64,000 nucleotides of DNA from Hemibagrus wyckioides (lineage: Eukaryota > Chordata > Actinopteri > Siluriformes > Bagridae). The notes beneath the pieces were generated by a model, which saw nothing but the letters and a program-made list of their open reading frames with translations, searched no databases and was not told the DNA's origin. The stretch spans positions 5,285,392 to 5,349,391 of the forward strand of contig NC_080734.1 of NCBI RefSeq assembly GCF_019097595.1. Direction: 5' to 3'. Every line of letters starts with the position of its first letter. Position 1 is the first letter of the stretch. Shown piece by piece: positions 58,047 through 64,000 of the stretch. Both the position numbers and the translations under genes were made by a program.

Positions 58047-60759
58047 CTAGGGAGACAGGTGAGGTCGGAAGGTGCGTGGTCGGATCATCATGGTCACCTT
58101 ACGCAGGGAGTAATAGTCTGAGTCTTTCCAGGTGAACCAGACGATCCCGTTAGGTCCAAGAGTATTTTTCCCTTTCGGAGAGTAGCGTCCACCCTGAAAA
58201 AGCACAGAGGAAAACACGTTACGGACGAGACGTAAAATCTGATTTGATTTGATTGATGTGAGGTAAAGGTTAGGAAACAAGGACAGTTAAACAGAACATT
58301 CCTGAAAGGACGATGTTAAAGGAGAAGTTCACTCCCAGAACAAAAATCTACAGATAATTTCCTCACCCCCTCGTCATCCAGGATCTTCATGTCTTTCTTT
58401 CTTCACTCGTAAAGAAGTGATGTTTTCTGAGGAAAACATTTCAGGATTTTTCTCCGTATAGTAGACTTCAATGGTGCCCCGAGTGTGACCTTCCAAAATG
58501 CAGTTTAAATGCAGCTCCAAAGAGCTCTAAACCTCCATCCCAGCCCAGGGAGGAGACTCCTATCTATCGTTAGACATATAAAGACATATAACTTTGTCTC
58601 ATTCCACACGCAGCAACATCAGAGCGCTCCTCCTTCTGCACACTAGTAAACACTGGGTCTGTAGCTCTTCCTGGGCTGGGATGGAGGTTTAGAGCTCTTT
58701 GGAAGGTTAGACTCGGGGCACCATTGAACACCAATATATAGAGAAAAATCCTGAAGAAAAAAACACATCATTTCTTTACGACTGAAGATAGAAAGACATG
58801 AACATCCTGGATGAGGAAATTACCTGTAGATTTTTGTTCTGGGAGTGAACTTTTGTAAATAAAAAAAATCTTTTTTTTTTTTAAAGAAGTGAGATGTTTA
58901 TATCGCACATCTAATAACACTTAGATAAGCGGCGTAACACGGTGTTTTCACTCCACCCTCTGACATCAGACTCTAGTCAAAAAGCAGCTTTAGAGAAATC
59001 GGGATTAATTACTTTTACATCTCTGACCAACACACCAAAAGATGAGAAAAGAAAAACAACAAGAACTTCCTGAGGAGGTAAAAGAGATGGATCTTGATTA
59101 GACTTCACCTTGTGGTAGACGCCGTTGAGGTTGGCGTAGAAACACTGGTTGTACCACCAGCCTGCGTGTGAGATCTCAGCGCAGATGTTTCCTGTATCCG
59201 GTGTGCTGAAGTCCTGCTTATCGTGATACCAGCTGAAGGAGTCTTCGACCGTACCGCTGAAGCCCGAGACGTGAAGCCTGTACTGGGCCGCCTCGTCCTC
59301 GATCCTGCCAACACACACACACACACACACACAGCTGAATACACTTTATTTAAGGACAGTGTTAATGTTATTGACACATTTATAACAGTTTATAACTCCT
59401 CACCTGAAGCTTTGATAAAGAGCGTGTTTGCGCTTTCCACTCCAGTCCTCCATGTCTATACGCAGTGTGTAGTCTCCCTGAGTGGACAGGGCGTGGATGT
59501 GCTGATTCCCGAGCCAGTACTCGGTGTGCAGGTCTCCGAAACCGTCCTTATACTCCTTCCAGCCTCGGTCGAACTTCACAGAGCCGTCCTGCCGACGCTG
59601 GATCACCGTCCAGCCGCCGCCTGAGAGACAAACAACACACCGGGGTTCAGTTCGGCTTATAAACATATTACAAATAAAAATCTCTCACACTTAAACCTGT
59701 GGGAAAGTCCACAGCGTCTCGATGTACAGCGGTGTTGTGTATTTATAATAAACAGGAATAAGTATGCTTCCTAGGTTCTTCCCAACAGATTCCAAATAAA
59801 TAAAAATAATTTTTTTTCCACTTAAAAATGATGAATTTCTTTCTTCTAAGCTTTCAATCGCCCGCTGAGAGACGTTATTACCATGGCAACCAATAGCAGG
59901 AACGCCTACTGATGGCTTCATAGTACAGATCGCTGTATGTTACATCGTTATCAGTCTGCATCAGTCTCAGGGGAACGAGGTATCTGCCCTCTTCCTCATA
60001 CATGCACTCACATCTGATTGGCTAGAGGCACTGTGATTGACAAAGGCTAGAATCTATGCCCCGCCCACTCACCCTGGCCATGGATCGTGCAATCCTGAGA
60101 ATTAGTAAAATGCCGGCCCTGTGATTTATATAATCATGATCTACGAACCATAATTATGTTTAATTAGCATCTCATGGGATGTGGTAGCTTAGTGGTTAAG
60201 GTGTTGGACTTTATGATCAGTGGTCCAACACCTTAACCACTAAGCTACCACATCCCATGAGATGCTAATTAAACATAATCCCTTAGATTTGCCCTTAAAT
60301 TCAGACTCCAAATGATCTCCACTGCTGTTGGTAGAGATACACTGTTGATACACAGCTGCTGTATGTAGAGATTTGATTAATAAAACCTGAGGAAAGAAAA
60401 ATCCTCATCTTTTTTACCTGAAATAAATTAAAATCACAGCGTCAGTGAGTGTGTAGTAATCCGGTGTTTACCGTCCGTGTCCATGTCGCAGTACACCTCC
60501 ACAGGCATGGCTCCTAAAGATGGCACCACGGTGTAGATGCCGGACCTCCTCACGCCGTTGTAGTAGATGGAGGCGCAGTCGATGGGGCAGTTTCTGACAC
60601 GCTGCATCTCTACACACACACACACACACACAAATCTTCAGTTCAATTATATTCCAGTTACATGAATATGAAGTTCTGGATATAAAGCTGACGTGATATG
60701 GTGTGAGATTTTACATTTTGAAAAAGGTCAGCATTGTACAGAAAGACCCAGAGTATAAA

Positions 60760-60849
<90 letters not shown>

Positions 60850-61986
60850 CAATTTATATATAAGTTCAACTTTAAGTTTTCAACTGGAATCAACTTTAAA
60901 TATGATTTCTAATTCAATTAAACATTTTAGGCACCACATAAACAACCACACACACTGTCCGTGTAAGTGGAATATAAAAAAATAGAATAAAAATAGACAA
61001 AAAATGTAGAATAAAAATAGAAATAGAATAATGTGCAGTAGCAAAGGGGGAAAAATATATATGTAAGAAATCTGGGGAGGCAAGGGTGTTGTGCGGAAAG
61101 TTCCAGAGTACATGATTCGAGCTCAAAGCTTTAAAGGTACACACACACACACACACACACACACCTGTACATTTGAGAGAATCAAATTAGAGATATGGAA
61201 AGAGTTCAAAGAATGTATGGGGGGAAAAAGTTTAAAAGAAAATATTAAACCTAATTATTTTATATAATATTAAAAATTAAAATATTATATTTATATATAT
61301 TTATTTATTTATATATTATTTTTATATATATTATATATATTTAAATTTCTTTGCATGTTTTAAATACAGTGAATAAGTAAAGAAGAAAATACACAGGGAC
61401 AAGCTTTATACCGCTTTATAAAGTGCTAAACAAATAAAATTAGAAATGAACTAAACTTTCTGACCAATCAGAATTGAGCACTGGACATTAATTGAATCAG
61501 GAGCTTTAAGGAAATTTTGCACTTAAGTGAAAATGTAAAAAGTTTTTTTAAAAAAAGGAAAATTCTCCAAGGATTAGTAGAAACTATAACCATGTCCACA
61601 TGATCTACTGTGGAAAATATTATACTTCTGTATGTGTTAGAGCGCCCCCTGGTGGCTGTCTGGTATAAAAAAGCTTTCTAAACATGAGACCATCTCAGCT
61701 CGTGCTACTGGACAGACCGCTGTGTGATGTCACTAGTCATTCGGTACTGACCTGGGTGCAGGGTGTGCTGGGAGCTGAGCACAGGGCTGGTACGGACGAT
61801 GTTGATCATGCACCCGGGGTTCCTTCGAACTTTCTCCACCAGCATGGAGAGGTTACGGATCTGAGCCTGCAGGTCAGAGATGAGCGAGCCCTGGACGTGC
61901 AGCAGCGTGGTGGCCTCAGCGTACTGACCCTCCAGCTCACGGAAGCGATGCTCCTGAGACGAGTTCACGTGAAACTTTTCTTCACT
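58047..61986 (-). CDS. Angiopoietin-like / fibrinogen-domain secreted protein, last five exons
   Basis: Exons in transcript order: 61986-61752, 60609-60472, 59620-59404, 59304-59109, 58193-58047 (TAG). Borders are AG/GT and phases close over 311 codons (310 residues plus stop). The 5' exons with the signal peptide are outside the window. Residues about 1-75 are coiled-coil-like (HRFRELEGQYAEATTLLHVQ, LISDLQAQIRNLSML) with two N-glycosylation sequons (NSS, NLS). A linker (CMINIVRTSPVL) follows. A fibrinogen C-terminal domain starts near residue 85 (NCPIDCASIYYNGVRRSGIY, VYCDMDTDGGGWTVIQRRQD, YWLGNQ, GWWYNQCFYANLNGVY, MMIRPRTF). This layout is that of angiopoietin-like secreted ligands, but it matches no named member clearly. 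The usual Asp-rich calcium loop before the last Cys pair is shortened to FSTPDTGNICAE. Confidence 0.88.
58316..58856. mobile_element. Palindromic MITE-like element
   Basis: The left arm (about 58,320-58,548) and right arm (about 58,672-58,853) are long inverted copies: AAGTTCACTCCCAGAACAAA at 58,325 against its complement near 58,845, and GAGCTCTAAACCTCCATCCC against the complement near 58,675. The spacer of about 120 bp has no coding sequence. Non-autonomous DNA transposons of fish often look like this; the superfamily is not clear and I could not fix a target-site duplication. Intron between the last two exons of the fibrinogen gene. Confidence 0.75.
60153..60279. repeat. Perfect 57-bp inverted repeat made of a SINE head plus flank
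   Basis: Arms 60,153-60,209 and 60,223-60,279 are exact reverse complements, separated by 13 bp (TTTATGATCAGTG). Each arm holds ATTATGTTTAATTAGCATCT followed by GGGATGTGGTAGCTTAGTGG and TTAAGGTGTTGGAC, the last being the tRNA-like head of the SINE at 13,436. In the intron between fibrinogen-gene exons at 60,472 and 59,620. Confidence 0.95.
60763..60842. repeat. (TA)n microsatellite
   Basis: About 40 uninterrupted TA units in a fibrinogen-gene intron. Confidence 0.97.
60850..61700. other. Intron of the fibrinogen-domain gene
   Basis: AT-rich, with (CA)n at 61,140-61,164. A short stretch at about 61,455-61,500 (TTTCTGACCAATCAGAATTG, ACATTAATTGAATCAG) is a stray copy of the dispersed repeat that makes the terminal satellite. 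No other gene. Confidence 0.6.
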
Positions 61987-62514
61987 CTGTTGTGCAAAGG
62001 CGCATGGAAACAACAGTGGAAGACTTTCACATGAGATCTAGTGCTAGAAATAAAACACCAGAATATTTACAGCTCTGCCTGAAAAGGGAGAAAAACAGCA
62101 AGATCTACAGTCAAGTGCAAAAGTTTGCACACCCCATGAAATCAACACAGTCTTTATTAGCAGCAGCGTGAGGTTTAGTGTGCTAGGTTATAGGAGTAGA
62201 GCATGAGGAGGCTTTCTGTTAGAGGAAAATAATCAGCCACAGCAAGGTAAAATGACAGAGCTAACACGCTAACATGCCCCTGTAGCTCATGTAGCTTTAA
62301 CAGCATTCGTGAAATGTTTTATTCCTCTTACATCATCAACATTTTTTATCTGTTAAATGACATCATAATATTGCAGTTTATTGTTATGTTTAATCTTGTA
62401 GAGAGATTCTGATACTCGCTACTTCCTGTTGAAATGGCTATAAGCTGTCATTCCCTCACTACACTCACTGTCTTCATTTATTGATAAATAAACCTGAATA
62501 AAATGTAATAAATG

Positions 62515-62620
62515 ATTGAAGCAGCTGTTGCTATAGAAACGATAAAATGTTAGGACAAGTTCATTAATATAAACGTGTGATTTGCAAGATTCTGGTGTAG
62601 AAAATTAATCAACAGTTTCT
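62515..62620 (+). repeat. Dispersed repeat copy directly upstream of the satellite
   Basis: GCAGCTGTTGCTATAGAAAC, AAGTTCATTAATATAAACGT, GTGATTTGCAAGATTCTGGT, GTAGAAAATTAATCAACAGT, TTCTGACCAATCAGACTCAA: the same order as at 22,350-22,495, then the final segment begins to repeat. Confidence 0.8.
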
Positions 62621-63985
62621 GACCAATCAGACTCAAGAACATTAATCAACAGTTTCTGACCAATCAGACTCAAGAACATTAATCAACCCTTTTTGACCAA
62701 TCAGACTTCAAGCACATTAATCAACCTTTTTGACCAATCAGACTTCAAGCACATTAATCAACACTTTCTGACCAATCAGACTCAAGAACATTAATCAATA
62801 GCTTTTGACCAATCAGACTCAAGAACATTAATCAACAGCTTCTGACCAATCAGACTTCAAGCACATTAATAAACACTTTCTGACCAATCAGACTTCAAGC
62901 ACATTAATCAACAGCTTCTGACCAATCAGACTTCAAGCACATTAATCAACACTTTCTGACCAATCAGAATCAAGAACATTAATAAACACTTTCTGACCAA
63001 TCAGACTCAAGAACATTAATCAACAGCTTCTGACCAATCAGACTCAAGAACATTAATCAACAGCTTCTGACCAATCAGACTCAAGAACATTAATCAACAG
63101 CTTCTGACCAATCATACTTCAAGCACATTAATCAACACTTTCTGACCAATCAGAATCAAGAACATTAATAAACACTTTCTGACCAATCAGACTCAAGAAC
63201 ATTAATCAACAGCTTCTGACCAATCAGACTTCAAGCACATTAATCAACACTTTCTGACCAATCAGACTTCAAGCACATTAATAAACACTTTCTGACCAAT
63301 CAGACTTCAAGCACATTAATAAACACTTTCTGACCAATCAGACTTCAAGCACATTAATAAACACTTTCTGACCAATCAGACTTCAAGCACATTAATCAAC
63401 ACTTTCTGACCAATCAGAATCAAGAACATTAATAAACACTTTCTGACCAATCAGACTCAAGAACATTAATCAACAGCTTCTGACCAATCAGACTCAAGAA
63501 CATTAATCAACAGCTTCTGACCAATCAGACTCAAGAACATTAATCAACAGCTTCTGACCAATCAGACTCAAGAACATTAATCAACAGCTTCTGACCAATC
63601 ATACTTCAAGCACATTAATCAACACTTTCTGACCAATCAGAATCAAGAACATTAATAAACACTTTCTGACCAATCAGACTCAAGAACATTAATCAACAGC
63701 TTCTGACCAATCAGACTCAAGAACATTAATCAACAGCTTCTGACCAATCAGAATCAAGAACATTAATAAACAGCTTCTGACCAATCATACTTCAAGCACA
63801 TTAATCAACACTTTCTGACCAATCAGAATCAAGAACATTAATAAACACTTTCTGACCAATCAGACTCAAGAACATTAATCAACAGCTTCTGACCAATCAG
63901 ACTTCAAGCACATTAATCAACACTTTCTGACCAATCAGAATGCAAGAACATTAATCAACATTTTCAAGAACATTAATAGTCACTT
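62600..63985. repeat. 37/38-bp satellite with a CCAAT motif in each unit (about 37 copies)
   Basis: Unit: AACATTAATCAACAGCTTCT then GACCAATCAGACTCAAG (37 bp). A 38-bp form has ACTTCAAGCAC for ACTCAAGAAC. Every unit has GACCAATCAG. Variants (TAATAAACACTTTC, AATCAAG, CATACTTC) occur in larger repeating groups: a block of four to five units recurs around 62,940-63,170, 63,400-63,650 and 63,610-63,850. It decays at 63,940-63,990. It lies upstream of the first recognised exon of the fibrinogen gene, probably in an intron. Confidence 0.95.
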
Positions 63986-64000
63986 TTTAGAAATCAAGAA

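Noticed and set aside
58047..61986. Naming the fibrinogen-domain gene as a specific ANGPTL, FGL or ficolin
   Set aside because: The motifs agree with the superfamily, but no single named member matches well from memory, and the 5' exons are outside the window.

Overview
The window looks like a piece of a teleost fish nuclear chromosome. Genes are split by GT-AG introns, the proteins are vertebrate families, and the intergenic and intronic DNA is packed with Tc1-like DNA transposons, tRNA-derived SINEs, an L2/CR1-type LINE fragment, microsatellites and several multi-kilobase minisatellites. The repeat types fit an ostariophysan (possibly a catfish), but that is only an impression. Reading codons through splice sites gives three protein-coding genes.

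Left (3.3-15.2 kb, minus strand): ten exons of a dopamine-beta-hydroxylase-like copper monooxygenase (MOXD family). The start codon and signal peptide lie at 15,242. The exons run leftwards through the DOMON domain, the HH, HxH and HY copper-ligand motifs, and stop at 3,285. The remaining 3' exons lie beyond a 3-kb array of 42-bp repeats (1-3,006) and outside the window.

Middle (19.4-57.6 kb, plus strand): a complete SNX9 gene of 19 coding exons, whose phases all close to a 606-residue SH3 - acidic/low-complexity - PX - BAR protein. SNX9-type proteins couple membrane bending with dynamin and actin nucleation in endocytosis. Its introns hold most of the repeats: a fold-back Tc1 derivative in intron 1; a 58-bp repeat in intron 2; a 6-kb CA-containing minisatellite, a 32-bp minisatellite and a 2-kb GATG-rich tract, all in intron 4; an intact 343-aa Tc1 transposase in intron 6; and an internally deleted sister copy in intron 8.

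Right (58.0-62.0 kb, minus strand): the last five exons of an angiopoietin-like/fibrinogen-domain secreted protein, convergent with SNX9. Its 5' exons lie beyond a 37/38-bp satellite (62.6-64.0 kb).

The three genes show no functional link; they are neighbours. The MOXD-like gene and SNX9 are divergent, with about 4.1 kb between start codons, and SNX9 and the fibrinogen gene are convergent. I found no prokaryote-like system, CRISPR array or credible new protein family. The unusual material is structural: perfect hairpins made from SINE or transposon sequence, a satellite apparently grown from the end of a dispersed repeat, a transposon family with a shared rearranged junction, and an intron carrying eight tandem near-perfect 3' splice-site look-alikes. 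The very long open frames in the repeats (up to about 2,060 codons) are by-products of stop-free repeat units.
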